Origin: a bacterium
GTDB lineage: Bacteria; AUK180
Assembly (NCBI GenBank): GCA_023144005.1
Contig: JAGLGN010000030.1
Location: 1 to 64,000, forward strand
Length of the DNA stretch: 64,000 nucleotides
Direction: 5' to 3'
The position numbers were made by a program, and so were the translations under genes. Under the pieces are notes generated by a model. The model searched no databases. It was not told the origin of the DNA and saw nothing but the letters and a program-made list of their open reading frames with translations. Below, one piece after another: positions 8,025-17,178 of this stretch (its first letter is position 1; every line of letters starts with the position of its first letter).

Positions 8025-8832
8025 ATCCTATATAATAAGAAAGCAGGCCGATCGCATACAGCGGCCTGAAAAAGGGAGGAGCCAATATGCTCTTTATTCT
8101 CATATAATGAGCACCCGGGAGAAATATTTGCAATGGGAACATTATCATTCTGAATAGGATATATACAGGCATCATGGTCTTGAAAAAAATATTCACTGTT
8201 CCGCTTGCTTTGCTTCGGTGAAGTTCTCCGATACCTTTTCCATACCAGAAAAACTGATTTAAGAACACCCAAAAGGATTCTTTGGCGGGATGATATACAA
8301 CAAGCCCTTTCAGCATAATAGTTCTTCTGCCCGTTCTCCTGACGCGTTTTCTGAAATCTGTGTCCTCTCCCGCAGTGATATCTTCATTAAAGAGTCCGAC
8401 CTCACTGTACAATTGCGCCTTTGAGGCCCAGCAGCAGGTTGCGATCCTATCAGAATCCTCGTCTCGATCCTTTCGCGGGATGATCTGTTCTCGCGGGATA
8501 TCTCTGGCAAGCCATCGCTGAAGCCGATTTGACCGCAGGGGAATAATGTGGCCACCGCCGACAAGGTCATTGGGGTATTTCTGGATCCCGTCAAGCAATT
8601 CCTTAATTACATCGTGATTGGGAAGGCGGATGTCATCGTCAAGGAAAACGATGAACTCTCCTTTTGCCTTTCTCAATCCGGTATTTCTTGCTTTTCCCAC
8701 CGGAGAAACGCCTTTAACAAGAACTATTTCAATATTGCTTTCAGATTGAGCGCGTATATCCTTCATTAACAGGGCTACATTGCCATCGCGGTTCCCGTCG
8801 CGGGAAATAATGATCACGGAGATCTTGATCAT
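8011..8832 (-). CDS. Family 2 glycosyltransferase
   Basis: A glycosyltransferase of about 273 residues with a GT-A N-terminus (IKISVIIISRDGN). FIVFLDDDIRLP near residue 85 supplies the DxD metal/nucleotide motif, and AGEDTDFRKRVRRTGRR near 165 gives the ED acceptor-side motif. C-terminal hydrophobic stretches (about 215-270) suggest membrane association. The start is fixed at 8832 by the ATGA overlap with the upstream gene's stop and by GAGGG before it. It would add one sugar in repeat-unit assembly; donor and acceptor are unknown. Confidence 0.85.
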   Translation of the reverse strand: MIKISVIIISRDGNRDGNVALLMKDIRAQSESNIEIVLVKGVSPVGKARNTGLRKAKGEFIVFLDDDIRLPNHDVIKELLDGIQKYPNDLVGGGHIIPLRSNRLQRWLARDIPREQIIPRKDRDEDSDRIATCCWASKAQLYSEVGLFNEDITAGEDTDFRKRVRRTGRRTIMLKGLVVYHPAKESFWVFLNQFFWYGKGIGELHRSKASGTVNIFFKTMMPVYILFRMIMFPLQIFLPGAHYMRIKSILAPPFFRPLYAIGLLSYYIGFACG

Positions 8833-9821
8833 AGAAGATCCCTCAATGCGTTTCCCCACTCAGCTTTTACTGTCTCCGGAGAGAAATTCATTTGGAGAAA
8901 ATCCGCGGGGGAGTATTCTTCCCTACGGACCTCTTTCAAAGCACTTGAAAAGCGTTGCGCTTTCCATTTATTTACCATTATACCGGGGAAATCTCTTAGT
9001 TCTGGGAATAATCCTACCGGTGTTCCGATAACCGGCAGTCCGGAAGCAAATGCTTCCAATACGGTGTAGGAATTGCCCTCAAATCTTGAGGGGAAGAGCA
9101 GGACATCCGCCTGCGAATATATTTCGCCCATCTCGTAATGCGGCAGGTCATGAAGCAATTGTATATTTTTCGGTAAGTTCTTTACCGTATTTTTGCCGAA
9201 TAACACCGCCGTGAATTGAATATCAGGGTTCAGCATGGCGGTTTTTATGAAGATACCAAATCCCTTTTCCCGTGTGGCTCTCCCGACAAAAATAACCTTT
9301 TTCTCTGCGCTTTCGGGTTTGGCCACTGTCTTTACATTCGGGGCATTGTGAACTACATTGATATTGTCCATCCCTTCCTTTTTCAGTATAGCACCAATGA
9401 AGTGAGAAGGGGCGATATTAATGGCATTCCGTCCGCTCAGCTTTTCGTATCTGATCTTTCTCAAAGTGATCGCCCACCAGCTCTTTTGCAGAGGGTGATA
9501 GCAGTGATCGCGAAAGCCGAACCAATTGCCCTGAAATACATTGATACGGGGGATCGGAAGGTTCTTCGGCGCCGCCCATCCTCCGAGTCCGAGCGTAAGG
9601 ATAGCGTCACAGTCCATATTCTCTTTTCTTCCGTAAAAAATATTCCATGCTTCCTTTGCCCTTAGATACTCCGCAGAGCTACCGCTTTCCTTTGAGGGAA
9701 ATGTATATTCAACTTCAGAAAAGAACTTAGGCAGCTGAGAAATGAAGAATTCCGCTCCTCCCGCTATCCGGTCTAATCGGACCTGGGAAATGACATGAAT
9801 CTTCAGGGGGAGTTTATCCAA
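8829..9821 (-). CDS. GT4-type glycosyltransferase
   Basis: A GT-B glycosyltransferase of 330 residues. The signature is in the C-terminal domain: KKVIFVGRATREKGFGIFI near residue 175, YSQADVLLFPSRFEGNSYT near 235, and VLEAFASGLPVIGTPVG, the donor-binding E-x7-E region. The N-terminal domain has RIAGGAEFFISQL, typical of the acceptor side. The start is TTG at 9821 and overlaps the end of the upstream unknown gene. It belongs to the polysaccharide operon and probably extends the lipid-linked repeat unit. Confidence 0.85.
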   Translation of the reverse strand: MDKLPLKIHVISQVRLDRIAGGAEFFISQLPKFFSEVEYTFPSKESGSSAEYLRAKEAWNIFYGRKENMDCDAILTLGLGGWAAPKNLPIPRINVFQGNWFGFRDHCYHPLQKSWWAITLRKIRYEKLSGRNAINIAPSHFIGAILKKEGMDNINVVHNAPNVKTVAKPESAEKKVIFVGRATREKGFGIFIKTAMLNPDIQFTAVLFGKNTVKNLPKNIQLLHDLPHYEMGEIYSQADVLLFPSRFEGNSYTVLEAFASGLPVIGTPVGLFPELRDFPGIMVNKWKAQRFSSALKEVRREEYSPADFLQMNFSPETVKAEWGNALRDLL

Positions 9822-10569
9822 AATCCATCTCCTCTTTTAAAATGATGCTTTCACCTTTCTGAAGCCGCTTATTATGGCAGATCTGAAATGACATTCCGGG
9901 ATAAAGCCTCTCCCGGGCGTAGGTAAAGAGACCTCGGAGCGGGGGAGTCTTCAGAAGCCAGCTGTCCTTTTTTATCCGGTTACCTTTGATCGTTTTTGAA
10001 AAAACCTCATCCATGGAGAATGAAAGGCCTCTCGTATGCAATATCCAATTTCCGTCCCTTTGAAATCGCAGATAATCCGCTCTTTCAAAGCCATCCGCAA
10101 GCAAAGAGGTCTTAACTTTGATGCTGTTCGCATCAAAGGTCAGTGTGCTGGGATTTGGAATAACATTATAAAGGTTGAATCGCTTTTTCGGCTTCATTAA
10201 CTTACTATTTAATTGGAGCTTGAAACGCCCGGGAATACATGTCCTTATTGCAAGATCTCCAAGATAGGCCTCTTCGCTTATAACGGTCAGGGTAAGGGAG
10301 CGGTATACCTTGCCGGACTCGAATTCATCGGTGTACAGGAAGCTGAATCTCCCGTTTTCCAGGGCGATGATGCCGCGGGTTTCAAATGTCCCGCCATCAT
10401 TGCTGATCGAAATATCTGAACCTTCACTGTTCAGGCCGCCCATTTTTTCAAGAGAGAAGAAGGAATACCAATTACCCATCTCAAAACCCCATCCTGAAAA
10501 GAAGTACTCCTTTCCCTTTAAAGTCAGTATGCGTGAAATAAGGTTGCGTTCGCTATCAATTTCCTTCAT
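9814..10569 (-). CDS. Protein of unknown function in the polysaccharide operon
   Basis: About 251 residues, not recognised. It has no signal peptide or membrane span and is rich in aromatic and beta-prone residues, for example YFFSGWGFEMGNWYSFF near residue 22 and YLRFQRDGNWILHTRG near 165. This recalls beta-sandwich or carbohydrate-recognising folds, but I see no catalytic motif. The start at 10569 (ATG) is preferred over the adjacent TTG. The position between two glycosyltransferase genes, with overlaps on both sides, argues for a role in making or trimming the same polysaccharide. A structure prediction would be the most informative test. Confidence 0.6.
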   Translation of the reverse strand: MKEIDSERNLISRILTLKGKEYFFSGWGFEMGNWYSFFSLEKMGGLNSEGSDISISNDGGTFETRGIIALENGRFSFLYTDEFESGKVYRSLTLTVISEEAYLGDLAIRTCIPGRFKLQLNSKLMKPKKRFNLYNVIPNPSTLTFDANSIKVKTSLLADGFERADYLRFQRDGNWILHTRGLSFSMDEVFSKTIKGNRIKKDSWLLKTPPLRGLFTYARERLYPGMSFQICHNKRLQKGESIILKEEMDFG

Positions 10570-11638
10570 CAAGCCATTTCAATTGTGTTTCGTAGAATTC
10601 TTTAATAAGATCGGGCCAGTAAAAAACTTCCCTGTTCTTCATTACATTGCTTATGTGTTCGCCGTAGCTCTTTCTTATATTGTCAAAGAGGCCCGGAGTG
10701 TATTCTTCGGGATTGATATCGTAACCCACACCGTACTCCCGTGTTTCCCGTGAAATAATGCTTCTTCCAAATGAAACATTTATGGTAGGTATTCCCATAG
10801 CGAGGTATGTATAGAACTTTGATGGTATGGAATAATTGTAAATGGTTTTTACAAAGGTAAGCCCCGCAGAGTATTCCTTGAGCTTATTTTTGAATTTCTC
10901 TTCGGTGATCGGGGGCAGGAAGCGGATGAAGTTGAACTTCTCTTCAGTCGATACCCGCTGTACCTCCCTCAATTGTTCGGATGGAAAACAGTAGAAATCG
11001 AAGACCGCCTTCTCCTTTTCGATGTCTTCCCGGTATATTGAAAAGAACTTCTTGAAATTAATTACGGAATGCATCAGATTGAAAGCCCCGAAATAGAGAA
11101 ATTTGGAAGTATATTCTCTTTCATGGGAGAAGAGCACTGCATCGTATCCGTTGGGGAGGAAATAAAAGAGCCGTTCTACACCCATATCCCTATAGACCTC
11201 GCGTATCCCTGGCGAATTGATCACAGCCGCCTTTGCTCCCGCTAAAAGAGCCCTTTCATAATATTCCAGCATCTTTTCTTTAATGAGATTTCCGGATTTA
11301 GCTTTGTGAGTATAGAGAAGCGGGTCTCTTATATCATATATCAAAGGGATCCCTTTGTCATGCGCGGCTTTGACCGCTGAAATTCCGATCGCCGGAGGGA
11401 CGGAAAAGATGATAAGGTCAGGGGATGATGAAAAGATCTTTCTTTTCAGGAGCCCTAAATTCTTAAAATTGACCACCTCAAGGTGATGCTGTGAGTTCGA
11501 AACGGCATCCTGCTGAGCGGTTATGAGCGTAACTTCATGTCCCTTAGAAACAAAGAATTTAGTGAAATTGCCTACACGGTACGGTGCCGCCCCCAATGCC
11601 GGCGGCGCCCAGAATGAAACGATGCTTATCTTTGCCAT
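10556..11638 (-). CDS. GT4-like glycosyltransferase
   Basis: A 360-residue GT-B-type protein. The N-terminus ISIVSFWAPPALGAAPYRVG and SKGHEVTLITAQQD is typical of GT4 acceptor domains, and LIYDIRDPL near residue 120 and FYFLPNGYD near 180 are also family features. The C-terminal donor domain is more divergent: YSIPSKFYTYLAMGIPTINV replaces the usual EGFGLPxLEA. Such proteins transfer sugars from NDP donors during surface-polysaccharide assembly. It overlaps both neighbours in the operon. Confidence 0.75.
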   Translation of the reverse strand: MAKISIVSFWAPPALGAAPYRVGNFTKFFVSKGHEVTLITAQQDAVSNSQHHLEVVNFKNLGLLKRKIFSSSPDLIIFSVPPAIGISAVKAAHDKGIPLIYDIRDPLLYTHKAKSGNLIKEKMLEYYERALLAGAKAAVINSPGIREVYRDMGVERLFYFLPNGYDAVLFSHEREYTSKFLYFGAFNLMHSVINFKKFFSIYREDIEKEKAVFDFYCFPSEQLREVQRVSTEEKFNFIRFLPPITEEKFKNKLKEYSAGLTFVKTIYNYSIPSKFYTYLAMGIPTINVSFGRSIISRETREYGVGYDINPEEYTPGLFDNIRKSYGEHISNVMKNREVFYWPDLIKEFYETQLKWLDEGN

Positions 11639-12861
11639 TTGGATATCCCCCTCTTATCATCTTTTAAAAAAATCTTCTCGCTGTCTTCCGTATAAAAATC
11701 ATTGTCGATCTTAATTGTTTCCTTTCTCCCGGATAATTCCGTAAGGTCTCCTTCATAGAAAAAGGACAGAAGGAAAAAGAGATACGCTTCCCATCGAATT
11801 ACGGGTATACGGTTCCTCCATTCCTGCTCAAATCCGTAGGCATTGGGAAAACTTCCGTTATTTAATTGATAACGGTCAATGAAATCCGCGATGGTCTCAA
11901 TATTCAATGCTGCCGGTTCTGAAAGCAGGCTTGAATAGAGGTGAAGAAATATCATGTCGATCGCTGATCTCGCTATGAAACGGGGGTCTTTCAAACAAAC
12001 AAAATCCCGTTTATTGTAATAATTCGTAAATTTCTTCGGGGTACTTCTTATGGAGAAGGCTTTTCTGAGTATCCTTGAGCTTTGAGTTTCAATACAGCGA
12101 TAGCCCGCATAATAAAGCCCGGTTTCACTTTCTTGAAGTGACTGAATAAAAGGCAGAAGTTTTTTAATAGATGAATAAAGTGTATCTTTTCTCAATAATT
12201 CATATGTCCACAAAAGCGCGACACCGGTTTTTGCATTGTAGAATGAGAGCTGATCCGAGAGGTGGAGGCCGTGGAAGAAACCACCGTTATTATGCTGCAT
12301 TTGCATAACGAATTCCTCTATGTCATCAAGAACAAAGTCACAGATGGCGGCTTTACTGCCGGAAAGTTCGATAACTTTGTAGAGTAAAAATAAGAGCATG
12401 GCATTCTGATTCACGACACGATTGGAGAGTATTCCATTTCTTCTCATATGCCTGCTCATGAATCTAATACTGCTGAGCACTGCCTTTATGTATTTCTCGT
12501 CCTTAAAGCTCTCATACGCCTTCAGGAGAGCAATATCCGCCGCTATGTGAATGATCGGCGGGCTTTGTGTTGAACTGACATCCCCAAAGGCATTGTTATA
12601 ACTTCCATCCTTATTTTGCGAACTCAAAATAAAATCAAGCCATTTGAAGAGTTCTTCAGGCGGTTTGGCTGCGGGATTCTTCTTCAGGATGTGTATCAAT
12701 CCGAGTATCATTGGGAAGGTATTCATTATATTCGGAAGTGATTTGAATTCCGCGTCCCAATATGTAGAGGTTACGGAGTGAAGCGATCCCGAAGGATCAT
12801 CAAATGTCTTGACATGGTTAAAGAGAGCGGACATGCTGTCACGGATCTTCTGCCTATACAT
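11626..12861 (-). CDS. Alpha/alpha-toroid-like protein of the polysaccharide operon
   Basis: About 411 residues, without signal peptide or membrane spans. Repeated helical pairs with motifs such as SSQNKDGSYNN (near residue 80), MQHNNGGFFHG (near 200) and YQLNNGSFPNAYG (near 350) resemble the Gln-x-x-x-Gly-[SG]-[FY] signatures of alpha-alpha toroids (prenyltransferase, terpene cyclase and glycan lyase/hydrolase folds). That it acts on a glycan is inferred only from operon context. The start at 12861 follows AAAGGA and overlaps the flippase gene by 8 nt; the longer frame to 12906 would overlap it by over 50. Confidence 0.6.
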   Translation of the reverse strand: MYRQKIRDSMSALFNHVKTFDDPSGSLHSVTSTYWDAEFKSLPNIMNTFPMILGLIHILKKNPAAKPPEELFKWLDFILSSQNKDGSYNNAFGDVSSTQSPPIIHIAADIALLKAYESFKDEKYIKAVLSSIRFMSRHMRRNGILSNRVVNQNAMLLFLLYKVIELSGSKAAICDFVLDDIEEFVMQMQHNNGGFFHGLHLSDQLSFYNAKTGVALLWTYELLRKDTLYSSIKKLLPFIQSLQESETGLYYAGYRCIETQSSRILRKAFSIRSTPKKFTNYYNKRDFVCLKDPRFIARSAIDMIFLHLYSSLLSEPAALNIETIADFIDRYQLNNGSFPNAYGFEQEWRNRIPVIRWEAYLFFLLSFFYEGDLTELSGRKETIKIDNDFYTEDSEKIFLKDDKRGISKWQR

Positions 12862-14107
12862 CAGTTTTCCTTTTACCTGCTTTCTGTAAGGCAATAAGAA
12901 CGGCAAAGGCGCCGTAAGATATTATATTTCCGGTGGCAACAGCTCTTAATGTGCCGTAGCGGTAACCCAGATAGAAGTATACAAGCAGAGAGAATATCCC
13001 CGCGGGCAGATAGCAAAAGAGAAATAACTTCTTGAGGTTATTTCTGATAGTTAGTATTGCACTTACCGGACGAACGAAGTTCAAAAGAGTTACGCCGATT
13101 ATTATTAAGGCGGAGATCTCGTAAACAAGGGGAATGTCAACCTTGGGGAAGAGAAAAGCTATCATCTCTTTTCCAAAAAGAATGAAGAAGATAAGCTGAA
13201 GCAGAGAGAGAATATTTAGAGAAAGTGTTCCCCAGAAGAAAAAGCGCTTCTCTTCAGGTGAGTCCTTTGCCAAATTCGAATATCCGATCTTCAATACCTT
13301 TTCACCCATCTGAGGGATAACGAAGAAGTAATTGGATAGTGTAAGTGCCACCGTGTACGAGGCGATCGCTTCAATCGAAACAAAGAGAGAGAGGATAAAT
13401 GTATCAATGCGGTACATCATGAAGGTGATCGCTCCGCTGAGATGATTCCAGAGGGTGAAATCCGCAAAATTATTTCTGAAGAAGGCAGGCCAATTGATCT
13501 TGAACGAGAGCTTGATATCGTTTTTTTTCACAAATATCATATAGAGGGCTGATGTGGAAAGGATATTGAAACCTATCAATGAAAGAGTATAAAAAAGAAG
13601 ATTTGAATAGAGGGGGAGAAGGAAAAGATAGAAGAAGAATTGAAGAAGGGAGAATGTCAGATTCAGGAAGAAATTTAAATTCTGCTTGAATGAAACATAC
13701 AATCCTTCGCGGGGAACATTGCCAAGCAATTTGATCGAAAACGCAGCCACCCAAAGGGGAAAGATAAGTGCCTTGACCCCATGGATAGGTAGGTAGATAA
13801 GAGCGGGGATCATGCTGAGTATAATGAAAAGCAAAGTTCTGAATATTCCGAATAACAAATAACTTCCGACTTCTATCCCCAAATGTTCTTTTAACTTGGG
13901 GAAGTCCCGTATCAGTATTGCTTCCGGCGAGACGGCCAACAAGTTAAAAAAGACCAGAAGCCCGCCGAAGATACCGAGCATTCCCACATCCGCGACACCG
14001 AGATTCCGGATGACAACGGTGAAAATAATTACCTGAAGGATGCCGGAGAACAGACGGTCCAGCATAGAAAAACTGAACAGGGATATGAGATTCTTCTTAA
14101 GCCCCAT
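12854..14107 (-). CDS. Wzx-type polysaccharide flippase
   Basis: A 417-residue membrane protein with about twelve predicted spans and short loops, of the MOP (multidrug/oligosaccharidyl-lipid/polysaccharide) exporter superfamily. The N-terminus has the usual FSMLDRLFSGILQVIIFTVV followed by RNLGVADVGMLGIFG. Family members move undecaprenyl-linked repeat units across the cytoplasmic membrane, which fits its place directly after the chain-length/kinase gene and before the glycosyltransferases. The ATG overlaps the upstream stop by 11 nt. Confidence 0.85.
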   Translation of the reverse strand: MGLKKNLISLFSFSMLDRLFSGILQVIIFTVVIRNLGVADVGMLGIFGGLLVFFNLLAVSPEAILIRDFPKLKEHLGIEVGSYLLFGIFRTLLFIILSMIPALIYLPIHGVKALIFPLWVAAFSIKLLGNVPREGLYVSFKQNLNFFLNLTFSLLQFFFYLFLLPLYSNLLFYTLSLIGFNILSTSALYMIFVKKNDIKLSFKINWPAFFRNNFADFTLWNHLSGAITFMMYRIDTFILSLFVSIEAIASYTVALTLSNYFFVIPQMGEKVLKIGYSNLAKDSPEEKRFFFWGTLSLNILSLLQLIFFILFGKEMIAFLFPKVDIPLVYEISALIIIGVTLLNFVRPVSAILTIRNNLKKLFLFCYLPAGIFSLLVYFYLGYRYGTLRAVATGNIISYGAFAVLIALQKAGKRKTDV

Positions 14108-16220
14108 AATCCGAATAATAGTAATAGCCCATTTTCCCTTTATTGGATCTGAAATTGATTATGATCCCGCCGGGTTTGGACCCCATTTCCGAGAATTTAT
14201 TGATAGCCTCAATGGCATTGTAATGAGTGCTTTTCTTATTGTGGAACACCAGAAGAATATTATCAGCGACCTTGGAAAGCGCCAGGGAGTCAGGAGCGGC
14301 TTTCAAAGGGGGAGTGTCTATGATAATGACATCATAATCCTTTTTTAATTTCTGTAACTCTCTGTTCAGCACGCCTGAAGACAGTAATCTGACAGGTGCT
14401 ATCTCATTGCTGGTTCCTGCCGTGAGTATGAAGACATTCTCATGGGCTGTCTTCCGAACAAAGGTCTTCAATGGAGAAGAGGAATCCTTGTAGAAGTCGA
14501 ATATACCTGAAGTATTTTCAATATTGAGGATCTTATGTAATGAGGGCTTTCTCAGATCACAATCCACAAGGAGTATTTTCTTATCGGGCGCCATGGCGAG
14601 TGCCAGCATGACGGAAACAGTGGATTTGCCTACGCTCGGATCCGGCGAGGTCAGGAGGCATATCGAATTGTCACCGCTTTTGATATTCTCCACGCTTATC
14701 TTAAGAAGGTGAAGGTACTCCAATACATGAGAGTGGGGGTTTGCCGGCTCTTTTCCCAAGAATATCGAGTCCAGCTCATCTGATTTGTGAAAATACGGTA
14801 TCTCGGCAATTGTGCCTATCTTAAGTTCATGCTTTATTTCGATCGGGTCCACCCTTTTAAATAAATAAGTCTTCAGAAAAATGAAAAAGAGCCCGAAAAA
14901 CAGGCCGAAAAGCGCTCCAAGGATCACCATCTGTTTTCTTTTAGGCTGTACCGCTCCTGAGGGGATGACGGGATAATCAACGATCTGTACCTTCGATATA
15001 ACTCCCTCGGTCTGTATCTTAGCTTCTTCAAGCTTTTCCTTGAGCATATTGTACATCTTCTCATTGAGCTCGGATTCCCTGATAAGCCGTGTGAGGTCCA
15101 ATTGCTTTTCCGGCAGTATGGTCAACTCTTTCTCGTATCTTTCCAGAATATCCTTATATGCCAATTCTTTCTCTTTAAGGATGGTGATCTCTTTCCGCAA
15201 ATTCAATATTTTGATGACATCTTCCTGGTAGATCGCAAGTGTCTTATCGCCGAGACTGGAACCCAGGAAAGAGCCGATCTCATTTTTTAATTGACCGTTC
15301 AAATTGTCAACTCTCTGCTGAAGTTCTTTCATCTTGGGGTTATCATCTTTATATCCAGATGATCTCAGAACTATGAGCTCAGATTCCAAAGAAGATATCT
15401 TACTGATCAGGAAATTGATCTTCTTATTGGAAGTGGGGATGGCTTTGCCCAATATGGCCTTTAATTCATTAATCCTGTTTGTCAGGAATTCCAGATGTTT
15501 TTCATTCTCCGCCAGTGTTATGCGGTTTTTGTAATAATCACTTTGAAAATCACTGTATTTATCCAGGATCTTCTTAGCTTCATTCCCAAGATAAGGAGAT
15601 TTCATGGTGGCTTTGACCTCTTTGAGCTTATCTTCAGAGGCTTGCAGCAATTCTTCATAATGGATGGTTTCAAAGCTTAAAAAATCCTTGATCATACTGG
15701 ATTCTTCCTTCTGTATCTTCAAGTCATACTCCCTGTATGTGTTTAATAGAAGGGTGAGAAGAGACTTGCCGAGCTCGGGATCATTGATATCCATGGAGAG
15801 AATGATGATATCAGAATCCTCGATGGGTTTTATAGACAATCTTGAGAGTATGAAATTGGAAACAAAGGTATCCTGGTCGCTTTTATTGAGGATTTCTTCC
15901 GGCGCCCGGGACAAGATATTTTCACTCATCTTCTCGTCCATTCTTTGAGAAACCATATTCATCAGGGTATATGACCTTATAAGATAGATCTGATTATTGA
16001 TGAGATTTGGAGACCAGTACCACGGGTTGAAACCGCCTGCAAGTTCGCTGCCGCCGGACATATTCAGCATAACGGAGCCCTCAAGGCGATATACTTTTTC
16101 AGCGGTCAATGCCATGAATAGGGAAATAGATGTAAAGACGACGAAGGCGATCAGAAGATAAATCAGGTTTTCTCTAATTATATTCAGAAAATCCGTGAAA
16201 TGAACACTCCTTTTTTCCAT
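14097..16220 (-). CDS. Wzc-like chain-length determinant and BY-type tyrosine kinase
   Basis: A 707-residue inner-membrane protein. A Wzz-type N-terminus with a membrane span (about 18-38) is followed by long periplasmic coiled coils (about 170-420) and a second span near 450. The C-terminal cytoplasmic kinase has Walker A SPDPSVGKST, Walker A' LLVDCDLRKP and Walker B VIIIDTPP. The protein ends in a Tyr cluster (YYYYSDYGA), the autophosphorylation tail of bacterial tyrosine kinases. Such proteins control polysaccharide chain length and export by cycles of phosphorylation and oligomerisation. It is the first gene of the nine-gene operon and starts five bases after a -10 box. No Wza-type export gene or cognate phosphatase is visible here. 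Confidence 0.92.
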   Translation of the reverse strand: MEKRSVHFTDFLNIIRENLIYLLIAFVVFTSISLFMALTAEKVYRLEGSVMLNMSGGSELAGGFNPWYWSPNLINNQIYLIRSYTLMNMVSQRMDEKMSENILSRAPEEILNKSDQDTFVSNFILSRLSIKPIEDSDIIILSMDINDPELGKSLLTLLLNTYREYDLKIQKEESSMIKDFLSFETIHYEELLQASEDKLKEVKATMKSPYLGNEAKKILDKYSDFQSDYYKNRITLAENEKHLEFLTNRINELKAILGKAIPTSNKKINFLISKISSLESELIVLRSSGYKDDNPKMKELQQRVDNLNGQLKNEIGSFLGSSLGDKTLAIYQEDVIKILNLRKEITILKEKELAYKDILERYEKELTILPEKQLDLTRLIRESELNEKMYNMLKEKLEEAKIQTEGVISKVQIVDYPVIPSGAVQPKRKQMVILGALFGLFFGLFFIFLKTYLFKRVDPIEIKHELKIGTIAEIPYFHKSDELDSIFLGKEPANPHSHVLEYLHLLKISVENIKSGDNSICLLTSPDPSVGKSTVSVMLALAMAPDKKILLVDCDLRKPSLHKILNIENTSGIFDFYKDSSSPLKTFVRKTAHENVFILTAGTSNEIAPVRLLSSGVLNRELQKLKKDYDVIIIDTPPLKAAPDSLALSKVADNILLVFHNKKSTHYNAIEAINKFSEMGSKPGGIIINFRSNKGKMGYYYYSDYGA

Positions 16221-16225
16221 GAGTT

Positions 16226-16254
16226 ATTTTATCAGAATATATGGTGAAAATCAA
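16226..16254 (-). promoter_or_regulatory. Promoter of the polysaccharide operon, leaderless layout
   Basis: On the reverse strand: TTGATT (16254-16249), a 17-nt spacer and TAAAAT (16231-16226), then five bases to the ATG at 16220. It is divergent from the promoter at 16302-16330 within the 118-bp gap. Confidence 0.65.
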
Positions 16255-16301
16255 ATTATTTTTGGGCAAAACGGCGATTCCTGCTATCTTTGGCCTCAAG
16301 T

Positions 16302-16330
16302 TTGTATTTTAACCGTTTTTTTTATAGAAT
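16302..16330 (+). promoter_or_regulatory. Promoter for the permease gene
   Basis: TTGTAT (16302-16307), a 17-nt spacer and TAGAAT (16325-16330). The ATG at 16339 comes eight bases later with no Shine-Dalgarno sequence, which again suggests a leaderless mRNA. Confidence 0.5.
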
Positions 16331-16338
16331 ACTTCATA

Positions 16339-17178
16339 ATGAAGTCTTTTAATTCTATAATGCTTATTCTTTCGCCTTTCATGCCGCTTTTTTTTGCAGC
16401 GATGGGAGGGATATTATCTGAAAGAGTGGGGATAATAAATATTGCCTTGGAGGGTTTTTTGATCATTTCCGCGTTCGTGGCAGGAGTTGTGTATTTCTAT
16501 ACCTCAAGCATCATCCTTGCAATACTTGCGGGATGCGCGTCCTCGGGGCTTGCCGGACTTCTGCATTATTTCTTGACGGTCAAGTTAAGACTGAATCACA
16601 TAGTCAGCGGATTGGGGATCAATATATTCGCGTCGGGTATCACGGTTTATATCACTTCAATGCTTTTTGATCAGAGCAGATCCTTCCAGGTAGGAGTAAA
16701 AGGTAGTGTTCTCCCCGTGTTCCTGATCATTGCGGCATTTGTACTGATCACGATATCGCTCTTTTTTAACAAGACGCCGATCGGCCTGAGATACAAAGCT
16801 GTGGGAGAGAATCCTTTTGATGCGAAAGTCCTTGGGATCCGTGTCAATAACTATAGAGCGATAGGATTATTCGCCTCTGGTTTTATTACCGGTATCGGCG
16901 GAGCGTTCCTGGTCCTTCAATCGGGTAGTTTCGTAAAGGATATTGCCGCGGGAAGGGGATATATTGCCTTGGCGGCGGTGATATTCGGAAATTGGAAACC
17001 CCTGCCGGCGGCTTTGGGCGCTCTGATATTCGCCGGATTCGATTGGCTCGGGACATCATTGCAGGGCCGCTTTCTTCCCGATCAAATACTTAGAATGCTT
17101 CCCTATATAATCACAATTATCGCATTGGCGGGCATATTCAAGAAGGCATCTCCTCCTGCCGCATTGGGGCGAATATGA
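16339..17178 (+). CDS. BMP/sugar-type ABC transporter permease (COG1079 family)
   Basis: About 279 residues with eight or so membrane spans. It is recognised as the second permease of nucleoside/simple-sugar importers related to YufQ. Diagnostic segments are MGGILSERVGIINIALEG near the N-terminus, PIGLRYKAVGENPFDAKVLG near residue 155 and AAGRGYIALAAVIFGNWKP near 205. Such importers also need an ATPase, a second permease and a BMP lipoprotein, and none is adjacent. The internal ATG at 16339 is preferred over the longer frame from 16219, because the extra residues do not resemble the family and overlie the promoter. Its stop overlaps rsmI (ATGA). Confidence 0.85.
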   Translation: MKSFNSIMLILSPFMPLFFAAMGGILSERVGIINIALEGFLIISAFVAGVVYFYTSSIILAILAGCASSGLAGLLHYFLTVKLRLNHIVSGLGINIFASGITVYITSMLFDQSRSFQVGVKGSVLPVFLIIAAFVLITISLFFNKTPIGLRYKAVGENPFDAKVLGIRVNNYRAIGLFASGFITGIGGAFLVLQSGSFVKDIAAGRGYIALAAVIFGNWKPLPAALGALIFAGFDWLGTSLQGRFLPDQILRMLPYIITIIALAGIFKKASPPAALGRI

